A stretch of DNA of 64,000 nt from Chitiniphilus purpureus (GCF_025642115.1 NZ_CP106753.1:1201501-1265500), one strand, 5' to 3'; shown: positions 24,928 to 33,114, counted from the stretch's first letter. Translations and numbers: made by a program. The notes: generated by a model not told the origin, from the sequence alone.

Positions 24928-26889
24928 TCAGGACAGCCAGCGGCTTTTGATCACGCGCCGACCGGTGTTACGGTTGCCAGAAACAGCGAGGCCACCGCGT
25001 TGGGTGGCCTCGTTGATCGATTCAGTAGGTGTTTCAAGGGCTGGCGGACTGGCCAGCCCCAGTTGTCGCTCCAGTTCCCGCCAGTGACGTTCCTCGAAGC
25101 GATCCAGACCCGCCGCCGATGCAGCCGCGCGGGCGTAGACGTAGCAGTCGAGCGCCTCATTGCGCTCACGCATCTTTTGCCACTCACGCACCGGGAAGCC
25201 GTTGCGGTCGCGGCGAGTGATCAGTTGTTCCGCGCAGAGTTGCTGGATGAACTCAGCGTCGATCTTGGGCAGATGGACGAACCCGGCCGGGAACACCGTG
25301 GTCAATCCGTCCTCGCCAACATCGGCGCTCTTGCGCAGGTTGTTGTAGAACTCGAGCTTGGCGATGCTGACCGCCACCGTGTACACCTTGATGCCCCGGC
25401 GCAGCTTCTTGCCACCCTGCGAGACATCGATGGCGGTCGGCGTGCCGATCAAGGCTGCACCGCGAGGCATCCCCTTGACCGCCATCACACGCGAATCGCG
25501 GCAGGCCCTCACAAAGGCGTAGGCCTCCTGCGTGGCAAACCCGGTATCCAAGGCAAAGCGCACCAGCGGCATCGCCGCGCCCGAGGCATGTGTCCATGTT
25601 TCGGCCAGCATTTCAGCGAGGCTCTTCCACACCGCGTCGCGGGCGGTGTCACCCATCAGCACGCGGTGCTCAACCAGCCAGGACTCCTTGCCGCGCCCAA
25701 AGGCCCAGACCGACGCCTCGATGCGATCTTTCTGCACGTCGGCCGCGCCGACCAAGAGCAGACCACCTTGCGGCACCGTACCGACGCGGTAGTCCTCGCG
25801 GCGTTCGACCAGTCGTTGCCAGTCCGGCGCTTCGCCTTCCTCGACCCAGGTTTCGCCTAGCTCGGTGTTCTTGAAGGTCTTGATGGCGGCGGCCGATCCC
25901 GACTCTTTACTGACGGCAGCTTCCCACGCAGCGGCGATCTCCCGCCACGAACGCCAGCCCACCGGGCTGTACAGCGACGACAGGTGGAAGCCTGCCGTCT
26001 TACCCGTGCCATCGGTGATCATCGCGCGCCACTCGCCGTGCTCCAGCATCCACGTCTTGTGGTGCTCGGCAATGGCGGTGTCACATGACTCGCAGATGTA
26101 GGCGGCGGTCTCCGGTTGCCCTTTGTCCCAACGCAGCAGCTCGAAACGCAGCCACTGACGGTGGGAGCAATGCGGACACGGCACAAAGTAGCGACGTTGG
26201 TCACTGGCCTCGTACTCGCGCTCGATAGCCGATGCCCCTGAAATCGTCGGCGTCGAGACGATGAAGATCTTGCGCCGCGCGAACGTGCGTGTACGGGCTT
26301 CGGCCAGCGAGATCGCATCGCCTTCACCCTCGACGTCCAACGGATAGCCGTCGACCTCGTCGAGGAACAGATACCGCACCGGCATCGAGCGCAGCCCGAC
26401 CGCGCTGTTGGCCCCGGTCATCACCAGCACGCCACCCCGGAACTCCTTGGCCAGGATGGTGTTGCCGGAATCCCGGCTGCGCGCCGGTGCAATCAGTTCC
26501 GCCAGTGCGGACGACTCCTCGATCAGCGGATCGATCCGCTGCTTGGAGTTGCGCTTGGCCATCTCCACTGTCGGCCACACCGCCATCATTGGCCCAGGTG
26601 CGTGATGGATCACATAGCCGATCCAGTTCGATCCCATCTCGGTCGCGCCAAGCTGCGCCGCTTTCATGAACACCACACGCTCGACCGGCGAGGTCGGCGA
26701 CAGGCAATCCATGATTGCTTTCAGGTATGGCGTGCGGCTGGTACGCCAGCGCCCAGGCTCGGCAGAGGCCTTGCTGGAGAGCATGCGGTGGCGATCCGAC
26801 CATTCGGACACTGTGAGCAGCGGGTCCGGAGTCAGTCCTTCGCGCCATGCGCGCTCAATCTCGGCAGCGCCTTCATAGTCCAAGTCCAT
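24928..26889 (-). CDS. terL: Terminase large subunit, lambda gpA family
   Basis: 653 residues, the packaging motor and nuclease. The ATPase region has VVFMKAAQLGATE (Walker A equivalent) and YLFLDEVDGYP (Walker B), and a zinc-ribbon-like CPHC ... CESC pair follows near residue 230-265. The gpA type is expected to cut at cos sites. ATG at 26889 overlaps the TerS stop as TGATG; a TTG one codon upstream is less likely. Confidence 0.93.
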   Translation of the reverse strand: MDLDYEGAAEIERAWREGLTPDPLLTVSEWSDRHRMLSSKASAEPGRWRTSRTPYLKAIMDCLSPTSPVERVVFMKAAQLGATEMGSNWIGYVIHHAPGPMMAVWPTVEMAKRNSKQRIDPLIEESSALAELIAPARSRDSGNTILAKEFRGGVLVMTGANSAVGLRSMPVRYLFLDEVDGYPLDVEGEGDAISLAEARTRTFARRKIFIVSTPTISGASAIEREYEASDQRRYFVPCPHCSHRQWLRFELLRWDKGQPETAAYICESCDTAIAEHHKTWMLEHGEWRAMITDGTGKTAGFHLSSLYSPVGWRSWREIAAAWEAAVSKESGSAAAIKTFKNTELGETWVEEGEAPDWQRLVERREDYRVGTVPQGGLLLVGAADVQKDRIEASVWAFGRGKESWLVEHRVLMGDTARDAVWKSLAEMLAETWTHASGAAMPLVRFALDTGFATQEAYAFVRACRDSRVMAVKGMPRGAALIGTPTAIDVSQGGKKLRRGIKVYTVAVSIAKLEFYNNLRKSADVGEDGLTTVFPAGFVHLPKIDAEFIQQLCAEQLITRRDRNGFPVREWQKMRERNEALDCYVYARAAASAAGLDRFEERHWRELERQLGLASPPALETPTESINEATQRGGLAVSGNRNTGRRVIKSRWLS

Positions 26890-27425
26890 CAATCCACCCT
26901 CGGGCGCATCTCGCCCAGTTCCTGCAGGTGCTCACGCACCGCCGCTTCCAAGGCGATGTGCATAGTGTGGGGATCGACGCCGAGCTTGGCTGCCATCTGT
27001 GCCGAGATGCGTGCGGGCCAGTTGAGCCAGGCATCGCGTTCGGAGCGCGCCAGCTTGAAAACATGGGCGATGGCCTGCGGCCGATCCACCAGCTCGCCCT
27101 TGAGGCGGGCCAGGCGCACCTTGTTGGTTTGCGCCTTGACCACTTCGTTGACCGTCCGCGCTTGCAGCAAGGACGTTCCACCGACTGGTAATGCTGCTTG
27201 TCCATCTCCTGTAGGTCCGCTGGACTCCGGGACGGCGACCTTGACAGCGCGGGTGGCCGTGCCATTGCGCGGTGCATCGGAATTACGCGCCCACTCGCGG
27301 TCGACGCGCTCGGCATCAATCGTTCCGTCTGCCTCCGGCGTGATCCGCCCAGCAGCGATGGCCTTGCGCACCGCTGCATCGGACACCCCTCGGTGGCGTG
27401 CGTAGGCACGAATCGAAATACCCAT
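26889..27425 (-). CDS. terS: Terminase small subunit, Nu1-like
   Basis: 178 residues. The N-terminal winged-helix/MerR-like motif (ISIRAYARHRGVSDAAVRKA) is the DNA-recognition part of Nu1-type small terminases; the C-terminal helix binds TerL. ATG at 27425 has AAGGGG 5 nt upstream. The promoter for the late operon should lie in 27426-27542, but I could not pick out clear -35/-10 boxes. Confidence 0.85.
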   Translation of the reverse strand: MGISIRAYARHRGVSDAAVRKAIAAGRITPEADGTIDAERVDREWARNSDAPRNGTATRAVKVAVPESSGPTGDGQAALPVGGTSLLQARTVNEVVKAQTNKVRLARLKGELVDRPQAIAHVFKLARSERDAWLNWPARISAQMAAKLGVDPHTMHIALEAAVREHLQELGEMRPRVD

Positions 27426-27477
27426 ATTTCCCCTTCGGGGCACCTTCAATCATTTGTTCGTCATTCCTGCGGATTGA

Positions 27478-27508
27478 GCTTGGCTTCCATCTGGAACAGC
27501 GCGTTCAT
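27478..27508 (+). repeat. Leader repeat copy 1
   Basis: GCTTGGCTTC, 7 nt, then AACAGCGCGTTCAT. It starts the intergenic leader of the 65-residue gene, whose start codon is about 35 bp downstream. Copies 2-4 follow at 27753, 28456 and 28906. Confidence 0.85.
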
Positions 27509-27542
27509 ACGTTCGTCATCAACACCATGAAAGGACACGGAC

Positions 27543-27740
27543 ATGAGCAAGCTCGAACAACTCCTGACCCAGATCGCGCAAAACAAGCTAGGCATCGAAA
27601 CCCTGGAAACCCGCCGCTCGGACAGCCTCGATTTCCACGATGTAGCGGTCTGGTGCCTACGCGATGCGCTTGAAGCCGCCTTCAACGCGGGTCTTGAGCA
27701 GGGGCGCAATGCCAACCCGTCAGACAAGGCCAACACCTGA
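27543..27740 (+). CDS. DUF6900-like small phage protein
   Basis: 65 residues, first gene of a plus-strand cassette inside an otherwise minus-strand prophage. LGIETLETRRSDSLDFHD and WCLRDALEAAFNAG match the DUF6900 family; function unknown. ATG at 27543 with AGGA 8 nt upstream. The leader carries repeat copy 1. An accessory (moron) or anti-host role is plausible from the orientation. Confidence 0.78.
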   Translation: MSKLEQLLTQIAQNKLGIETLETRRSDSLDFHDVAVWCLRDALEAAFNAGLEQGRNANPSDKANT

Positions 27741-27752
27741 TTGCGAAGCGAA

Positions 27753-27800
27753 GAAGCCAAGCAGAAAGCGCTTGGCTTCACTTGAGAACAGCGCGTTCAT
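27753..27800 (+). repeat. Leader repeat copy 2 with perfect hairpin
   Basis: GAAGCCAAGC, 7-nt loop, GCTTGGCTTC (10-bp perfect stem, 27753-27779), then 7 nt and AACAGCGCGTTCAT (27787-27800). It lies between the stop of the previous gene and the start at 27835. Confidence 0.88.
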
Positions 27801-27834
27801 CACATCACCGTCCACCACATCGAAGGAGCAAAAC

Positions 27835-28398
27835 ATGACCACCACCCAGCTGACCCCTGCCCAGCACGCGATCCTGGCCCACGCGGTTGAACACACCAGC
27901 GGCAAGATCGACTGGTTCCCCGACAACATCAAAGGCGGCGCACGCAAGAAGGTGCTCGACGGACTTTTCAACCGCGCACTGATCACCACCGACAGCACCG
28001 ACTGGTTTGTCGCTGCGGAGGGCTATGACGCCCTGGGCATTCCGCGTCCCGACGTGAATAGAAAGGACAGCGGTCAGTTCGAAGCCAATCTCGACCAGAT
28101 CATTGCCAACGCTGAAGGCGCGCCTGCGGCCGCGAGCGATCCCGAACTGGAAGCCGCCGTAACCGCCGCCGAAGCCACGTGGGTCAAGCCACGCACACGC
28201 GAGAACAGCAAGCAAGCCGAAGTGATCCGGATGCTGCAACGCCCTGAGGGCGCAACCATCGGCCAGATCTGCACCGCCACCGGTTGGCAGGCGCACACGG
28301 TGCGCGGCACCTTCGCCGGAGCCTTCAAGAAAAAGCTCGGCCTGACCATCGTCTCGGACAAGCCGCAGGGTGGCGAGCGGATCTACCGCATCGCCTGA
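27835..28398 (+). CDS. DUF3489-containing phage protein
   Basis: 187 residues. MTTTQLTPAQHAILAHAVEH opens the protein, and the C-terminal third (KQAEVIRMLQRPEGATIGQI, then HTVRGTFAGAFKKKLG) is the winged-helix DUF3489 domain, probably DNA-binding. ATG at 27835 with AGGAG 7 nt upstream; the longer frame upstream overlaps the previous gene and the hairpin. Common in prophages; function unknown. Confidence 0.82.
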   Translation: MTTTQLTPAQHAILAHAVEHTSGKIDWFPDNIKGGARKKVLDGLFNRALITTDSTDWFVAAEGYDALGIPRPDVNRKDSGQFEANLDQIIANAEGAPAAASDPELEAAVTAAEATWVKPRTRENSKQAEVIRMLQRPEGATIGQICTATGWQAHTVRGTFAGAFKKKLGLTIVSDKPQGGERIYRIA

Positions 28399-28455
28399 AA
28401 GCGAGCACAGCGAGTTTCGGCGATGCCAAAAAGATGGCGAGAGGAGCCATGAATA

Positions 28456-28486
28456 GCTTGGCTTCTCTCCCCACCAGCGCGGTCAT
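28456..28486 (+). repeat. Leader repeat copy 3
   Basis: GCTTGGCTTC, 7 nt, ACCAGCGCGGTCAT (two mismatches to copies 1 and 2), then TACAGGTGTCG shared with copy 4. An imperfect left arm (GGAGCCAT) lies upstream. Confidence 0.82.
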
Positions 28487-28527
28487 ACAGGTGTCGTGAT
28501 TGACGACGCCATACCAGGAAAACCGCC

Positions 28528-28887
28528 ATGAGCACCATGACCATCACCATCGAACGCACCCCACGCACCCTGCAGTTCGCAGGCCAAAGCCTCCAGGTCG
28601 AAGAGTTGAGTATCCGCCTGCCGTTTGCACGCAAATCTGCCGACCTCGGCGAACTGGGCGGTCGCGACCAGCACAAGATCTACGTCACTGAGACCAAGGA
28701 GCTCACCCCTGCCGAATTCGACGCCTTTGGGCGCAGCCTGCTGGTGTCACGCGACTGGCTGCGTGGCAAGGGTGGCGGCACTGGTGACGGCTGCCTCTGC
28801 GTCGAGGTCACTGCTCCCGGACGCCCTTACCTCTACGTCAATCCCGAGGGCGGTGATTACGCCCGCTACGTAGCCCGTCTCGGGTGA
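28528..28887 (+). CDS. Phage protein of unknown function, leader-repeat cassette
   Basis: 119 residues, third gene of the plus-strand cassette. It starts MSTMTITIERTPRTLQFAG and ends with a glycine-rich segment and YVNPEGGDYARYVARL. No recognised domain; the alternation suggests a compact beta-rich fold. AGGA lies 8-9 nt before ATG 28528. It is followed by leader repeat copy 4. Confidence 0.72.
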   Translation: MSTMTITIERTPRTLQFAGQSLQVEELSIRLPFARKSADLGELGGRDQHKIYVTETKELTPAEFDAFGRSLLVSRDWLRGKGGGTGDGCLCVEVTAPGRPYLYVNPEGGDYARYVARLG

Positions 28888-28905
28888 TCGAAATTGATCG
28901 AGAAA

Positions 28906-28949
28906 GAAGCCAGGAACAGCTTGGCTTCTCAATCGAACAGCGCGTTACT
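28906..28949 (+). repeat. Leader repeat copy 4 with hairpin
   Basis: GAAGCCA (28906-28912) pairs with TGGCTTC inside GCTTGGCTTC (28919-28928); after 7 nt comes AACAGCGCGTTACT, then ACAGGTGTCG as in copy 3. Start codon of the next gene is 35 bp downstream. Confidence 0.85.
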
Positions 28950-28984
28950 ACAGGTGTCGCAACGATCAACCCGGAGAAGACACC

Positions 28985-29347
28985 ATGACCACCAACCAGA
29001 TACCCGCCACCCAAAACGAAGCCTGGGGTTTTTGGGGCACGATGAACGAACAGGCCGCAGCAGCCTGGCCCTTGGCGATGATCGCCATCTCGGACGCCAC
29101 CGGCCAGCCACTCGAATCTGTGCGGACCTTCCTCGACAGCCGCCACGGACGCCACTTTGCCGACGACGTCCAGAACGGTTTGCACCAAGGCCAATCCTTG
29201 CAGGATGCGATCAACGCCGCCACCCAACGTTGGATGGGCTGGACGATTGGCCGCCAGACCAGCAAGCAGTACGGCATCCCGCGCGGCCTGCCTTACCTGA
29301 CAGGCTTTGTGATCCACAGCGAAATCTGCGAAGAGATGGCTGCCTGA
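28985..29347 (+). CDS. Phage protein of unknown function, leader-repeat cassette
   Basis: 120 residues, opening MTTNQIPATQNEAWGFWGTM, with MIAISDATGQPLESVRTFLD and a C-terminal VIHSEICEEMAA. Helical, no recognised domain. GGAG lies 8 nt before the ATG. Its stop overlaps the next start as TGATG, so this pair is translationally coupled, unlike the other cassette genes, which have full leaders. Confidence 0.74.
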   Translation: MTTNQIPATQNEAWGFWGTMNEQAAAAWPLAMIAISDATGQPLESVRTFLDSRHGRHFADDVQNGLHQGQSLQDAINAATQRWMGWTIGRQTSKQYGIPRGLPYLTGFVIHSEICEEMAA

Positions 29348-29571
29348 TGAAAACGCCCGCCACCGAACGGGAGCAGGCGCTTCGTTGGCTGATTGCCAAC
29401 CGGCGTCCAGAAATCTCCATCGAACAGGCTGTGCGCGTCATGTGCATGGCACTGCCGCGCGATCTCACCACCCTGCAAATCTTGCGACGCATCGCCGAGG
29501 AAGAAGAGGCCAAGCAGCCCGGCCAGACATTCAACTGGCGCACACTTCCTGGTCTGCTGCCTCGCGGATAG
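29347..29571 (+). CDS. Small phage protein, end of plus-strand cassette
   Basis: 74 residues, charged and helical: EREQALRWLIANRRPEISIE, then LTTLQILRRIAEEEEAKQPG. ATG at 29347 overlaps the previous stop. Its 3' end overlaps the end of the convergent methyltransferase by 41 bp. Function unknown. Confidence 0.7.
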   Translation: MKTPATEREQALRWLIANRRPEISIEQAVRVMCMALPRDLTTLQILRRIAEEEEAKQPGQTFNWRTLPGLLPRG

Positions 29572-30772
29572 CCGTCTGGCCGGTGAAGTCCTCCCACCGG
29601 CACACGATCACATCCACGTACCTCGGATCGAGTTCGATCAGCCGCGCGACGCGCCCCGACTTTTCGGCTGCAATCAACGTTGTGCCAGAACCACCGAACG
29701 GATCGAGCACCACGTTACCCGGGCGGCTCGAATTGCGGATCGCGCGCTCAACCAGCTCCACCGGCTTCATCGTCGGATGCAGATCGTTCTTCTGCGGTTT
29801 CTTGATAGCCCACACATCGCCCTGATCGCGGTCACCACACCAGTGGCGTTGCGCACCCTCGGGCCATCCGTACAAGATCGGTTCGTACTGGCGCTGGTAG
29901 TCGGCACGGCCCAGCGTGAAGGTGTTCTTGGCCCAGATGATGAACGTCGACCACTTGCCACCGGCGGCGCGAAAGGCGGCCTGCAGCACATCCAGCTCGC
30001 TGGATGACATCGCCACATAGATGCCGCCCCGGCAGTTCGCCACAGTGGGCGTCAATGCTGCCAACAGGAAGTCGTAGAAGCCATCGCCCAAGTTGTCGTT
30101 GAGGATCGCGCGATCCTTGCCGCGCATCTTGTCCTTGGCACTGTTGGCGTAGTTCACGTTGTACGGCGGGTCGGTGAAGACCATGTCTGCTACATCGCCC
30201 TGCATCAGCCGGGCATAGCTCTCGGCCACAGTCGAGTCGCCGCACAGCAGGCGGTGCTGACCCATGATCCAGACATCGCCCGGGCGCGAGATGGGTGTCT
30301 CGCCAACCTCCGGTACCGCGTCCTCATCGGTCTGGCCCCCATTGTCCGGCTCGTCACCCGCGATCAGTTCGGCCAGCGCGTCGGCGTCGAAGCCGGTGAT
30401 GTCCAGATCGAAACCTTCCAACTGCAAGGCCTCCAGCTCGATGCGCAACATGGCGTCATCCCAGCCAGCGTTCTCCGCGATGCGGTTGTCAGCGATGACC
30501 AAGGCGCGGCGCTGTGTTGGGCTCAGGTGATCAAGGACGACCACGGGCACGATCTCAAGCCCAAGTTTCTGCGCAGCGGCCAAACGTCCATGCCCAGCGA
30601 CGATGATGCCGTCACTGCCTGCAAGGATCGGATTGGTGAAGCCAAACTCGGCAATCGATGCGGCGATCTGCGCCACCTGATCATCCGAGTGCGTCCGCGC
30701 ATTGCGGGCATAGGGCAGCAGTTTGGCTGTCGGCCACTGCTCGATCTTGTCTGCCAACCAGGACGCGCTCAT
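29531..30772 (-). CDS. ParB-domain DNA methyltransferase fusion (DPPY type)
   Basis: 413 residues. Residues 10-100 are a ParB/sulfiredoxin-like domain (VAGHGRLAAA at 58-67). The second part is an amino-methyltransferase with DPPY at 201-204 and the SAM-binding FGGSGT near 359, the order of beta-class enzymes that make N6-methyladenine or N4-methylcytosine. Probably modifies phage DNA to evade restriction; the ParB part may give DNA binding. ATG at 30772 overlaps the second fusion's stop (ATGA). Confidence 0.88.
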   Translation of the reverse strand: MSASWLADKIEQWPTAKLLPYARNARTHSDDQVAQIAASIAEFGFTNPILAGSDGIIVAGHGRLAAAQKLGLEIVPVVVLDHLSPTQRRALVIADNRIAENAGWDDAMLRIELEALQLEGFDLDITGFDADALAELIAGDEPDNGGQTDEDAVPEVGETPISRPGDVWIMGQHRLLCGDSTVAESYARLMQGDVADMVFTDPPYNVNYANSAKDKMRGKDRAILNDNLGDGFYDFLLAALTPTVANCRGGIYVAMSSSELDVLQAAFRAAGGKWSTFIIWAKNTFTLGRADYQRQYEPILYGWPEGAQRHWCGDRDQGDVWAIKKPQKNDLHPTMKPVELVERAIRNSSRPGNVVLDPFGGSGTTLIAAEKSGRVARLIELDPRYVDVIVCRWEDFTGQTAIREAADQEVCAS

Positions 30773-32202
30773 TGTTCTACCTCCATGGTCGCCAGCCGTT
30801 CTGTGGCCACCTCATCGAAGGACTGGCCCGATTTGATTCCACAGCCTGCGATGAGCGTGACCGGCACCCCGGGGTGGTTTTGCTGAAAACGCTTAATGGC
30901 CACGTCCACGTACTCCGGCGCAATTTCCACACTGCGGCAGATACGACCAGTGCGTTGCGCGGCCAGCATCGTCGTGCCACTGCCGCCGAAGGGCTCGAAC
31001 ACGACGTCACCCGAATCGGTGTAAGCCTCGATGGCAAACTCAGGCAATGCGACCGGGAACACGGCCGGGTGATCAATGTCCTGCCCGATCTTGCCCTTGT
31101 GGCGCATCACGCGAATCACCGAGTCGGGGATTCGGGTGTCCTGCGTCGGCTGACCCTTGTGCGTCCAGCCGCCGACCTCGCCATCCTTACCGCGCATCGC
31201 CGTGGACGACCCGTCAGCGCGCAGGTGCGATTCCTGGCCTGCGTGCTTGCAAGGAACAATCTTGTTGGGTTTGCGGGTGCTGCGATTGAAGTGGAAAACA
31301 AACTCGAAGCTGGGAGCTAATCGGCCCTGCCAGTCGCCGGGCATGCCTGGCCCCTGATCCCAGACGTACCACGCGAAGCGCCGCCACCCTAGCTGACGCA
31401 TCCAGGACAGCCAGCCGTCCCAATAGGGGATGACCTCGTTGTCGCGGTGGATCAGCCCAAGATTGACCAGCACCTGTCCGTCGCCCGCCATCGGCAGATG
31501 TGCGAACACACCGCGCATCAGGACATCCCAATCGGCAATGCCGCCGGAGGTGTAGTCGCGCTGGTTGCCATACGGCGGCGAGGTAAAGCAAAGCTGCGCG
31601 GTGTCACCCTGCATCAGCGTGGCGACCACGGCTGGGTCGGTGGCGTCGCCACAGATCAACCGGTGCGAGCCGATGGCCCAGACATCTCCCCCGCGCGACA
31701 CCGCCACCACAGGCGTGTCAGGTACGTCATCGGTCGTATCGGGTTCATCGGCGTCTACACCACCCTGCGCCGCAGGTTCTGCTTCGGTGGGCGTGGCATC
31801 TGCCAGCAGCGCATCGATCTCGATGTTCTCGAAGCCGGTCAGTGCCAATTCGAAACCCGCTTCGGAAAGGTCCGCCAGTTCGAGCGCCAACATCTCCTCA
31901 TCCCAGCCAGCGTCAAGCGCCAGCCGGTTGTCGGCGATGACCAGGGCGCGCTTTTGCGCGGTGGTGAGATGGGCCAGTTCGATCACCGGCACGTGATCCA
32001 GACCCAGCTTGCGTGCAGCAGCCAAACGACCATGGCCCGCGATGATGCCGTTGTCGCCATCAACCAGAACAGGGTTCGTCCAGCCGTATTCGACGATGCT
32101 GGCGGCGATCTTGGTGACTTGCGCCTCGGAATGTGAGCGCGGGTTGCGGGCGTAGGGAATCAGCGCCTCGACCTTGCGGTACTCGACGTTGAGCGTATTC
32201 AA
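30769..32202 (-). CDS. ParB-domain DNA methyltransferase fusion (SPPY type)
   Basis: 477 residues from a TTG start at 32202, chosen because AGGA lies 8 nt upstream and any longer frame would cross the hairpin at 32223-32255. ParB-like domain with IAGHGRL at 54-60; methyltransferase part has SPPY at 208-211 and FGGSGTT near the C-terminus. SPPY is usual for N4-cytosine enzymes, so it probably has a different product from its neighbour. Paralogous to, and overlapping, the DPPY fusion. Confidence 0.85.
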   Translation of the reverse strand: MNTLNVEYRKVEALIPYARNPRSHSEAQVTKIAASIVEYGWTNPVLVDGDNGIIAGHGRLAAARKLGLDHVPVIELAHLTTAQKRALVIADNRLALDAGWDEEMLALELADLSEAGFELALTGFENIEIDALLADATPTEAEPAAQGGVDADEPDTTDDVPDTPVVAVSRGGDVWAIGSHRLICGDATDPAVVATLMQGDTAQLCFTSPPYGNQRDYTSGGIADWDVLMRGVFAHLPMAGDGQVLVNLGLIHRDNEVIPYWDGWLSWMRQLGWRRFAWYVWDQGPGMPGDWQGRLAPSFEFVFHFNRSTRKPNKIVPCKHAGQESHLRADGSSTAMRGKDGEVGGWTHKGQPTQDTRIPDSVIRVMRHKGKIGQDIDHPAVFPVALPEFAIEAYTDSGDVVFEPFGGSGTTMLAAQRTGRICRSVEIAPEYVDVAIKRFQQNHPGVPVTLIAGCGIKSGQSFDEVATERLATMEVEQ

Positions 32203-32222
32203 AGAGGGTGTCCTGAAAATAG

Positions 32223-32255
32223 AAAACCCGCCGACGACAACCGTGGGCGGGTTTT
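32223..32255. terminator. Hairpin upstream of the methyltransferase pair
   Basis: AAAACCCGCC / GGCGGGTTTT with a 13-nt loop. Third member of the CCCGCC hairpin family in this prophage. It separates the DUF6362 gene transcript from the methyltransferases. Confidence 0.62.
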
Positions 32256-32262
32256 GGGGTTG

Positions 32263-32313
32263 GTGCGAACTGACGGGGTGCGAACTGCGAACCGTGCGAA
32301 CCTTGGTTCGCAC
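32263..32313. promoter_or_regulatory. Cluster of GTGCGAAC repeats with palindrome
   Basis: GTGCGAAC at 32263 and 32278, TGCGAAC at 32286, and a palindrome GTGCGAACC-TT-GGTTCGCAC at 32294-32313. Operator or iteron-like. The core GCGAACC also occurs three times at 40793-40847. The rest of the 32203-32530 gap (32314-32530) shows no gene or strong structure. Confidence 0.65.
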
Positions 32314-32530
32314 CCTGACGCTAAAAAAGCGCCGCGCTCGCGCCCCCCGCATTGGTTTTTGGCCAGGAAGGACCCGTTGATTTCTGGGCTGCTTCCTCTG
32401 CCGTCACCTCTGTCCAGACGATAGATGAATACTACGCAAGATCAGGTCGTTTTGTTGCAGGGGCAAAAACCGCTGATTGCCGCGTGATGGAGCACATCTC
32501 CGACCATACGCGCCAAATCACGCCAAAACC

Positions 32531-32917
32531 CTACGCGATCACCACACCATTGAGTTGATCTGCGACCGTCTGCAATGCCCGCTGCCAATGCCGCCATGCC
32601 GTCGTGCGGTCGCAGGCAAAGCGGATCGTGATGTCCCGCCAGCCATAGCGCTTCGCGCGCATCCATACGAGATGACGTTGCTCGATGGTGAGCCACTGCA
32701 CCCAGCGCATGACCTCCAGCATTCGTTCAATTGCCTCTGGACTCGGCGGAAAGGATCGGTACACCCTCTCGTCCGCTGCAAAGGTCTCCCATTCGCTTCG
32801 GACAATGGTGGGCCAGCAGTTGAAGTAACCCTGCACTCGAACAGGAGGCAACCGTCGACTGGTGCTTGCGGCCTCTTCAAACCGAGCAGCAACGTCCTCG
32901 ATAGTCCACTTAGTCAT
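32531..32917 (-). CDS. DUF6362-like phage protein with HTH
   Basis: 128 residues from ATG 32917. The C-terminal region (LVWMRAKRYGWRDITIRFAC, then DRTTAWRHWQRAL) is a helix-turn-helix of the DUF6362 type, often located near late-gene control regions of prophages. It may regulate late genes or methylase expression; no target is shown. Overlaps the next upstream gene by 8 bp. Confidence 0.75.
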   Translation of the reverse strand: MTKWTIEDVAARFEEAASTSRRLPPVRVQGYFNCWPTIVRSEWETFAADERVYRSFPPSPEAIERMLEVMRWVQWLTIEQRHLVWMRAKRYGWRDITIRFACDRTTAWRHWQRALQTVADQLNGVVIA

Positions 32918-33113
32918 TGCGTCGCCCTCCGTAGAGCCGGTCACCGATGCGTCGCACGATCTCGCGCTCGATGAAGTCCAGACGTTCGTCGGATGCGTTG
33001 ACCACCAGGATGTGTTGGTCACGCCAGCCACGTTCCTTGATCGCATCCAGATCCGTGGCCTGAGGTTGCAGACGACCGAGGGGGCCGCGGTATTGGGGTG
33101 TCGGCACCTTCAT
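32910..33113 (-). CDS. Small phage protein, unknown
   Basis: 67 residues, MKVPTPQYRGPLGRLQPQAT at the start and HILVVNASDERLDFIEREIV in the middle. No recognised family. ATG at 33113 begins 1 bp before the resolvase stop, and its end overlaps the DUF6362 gene, so it is part of the same transcript. Confidence 0.68.
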   Translation of the reverse strand: MKVPTPQYRGPLGRLQPQATDLDAIKERGWRDQHILVVNASDERLDFIEREIVRRIGDRLYGGRRND

Positions 33114-33114
33114 G

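Noticed and set aside
27461..27998. Minus-strand peptides starting MNALF or MTALV within the leader repeats
   Set aside because: Frames end or diverge quickly, one copy has no start, and no ribosome sites fit; treated as a property of the repeat, not as genes.
27478..28949. Four repeats considered as a CRISPR-like array
   Set aside because: The spacing is 290-700 bp with genes between, and the repeats sit in leaders; this is not an array. No CRISPR was seen elsewhere.
32203..32352. N-terminal extension of the SPPY methylase to 32352
   Set aside because: It would translate through the hairpin at 32223-32255 and the GTGCGAAC repeats; the TTG at 32202 has a ribosome site.
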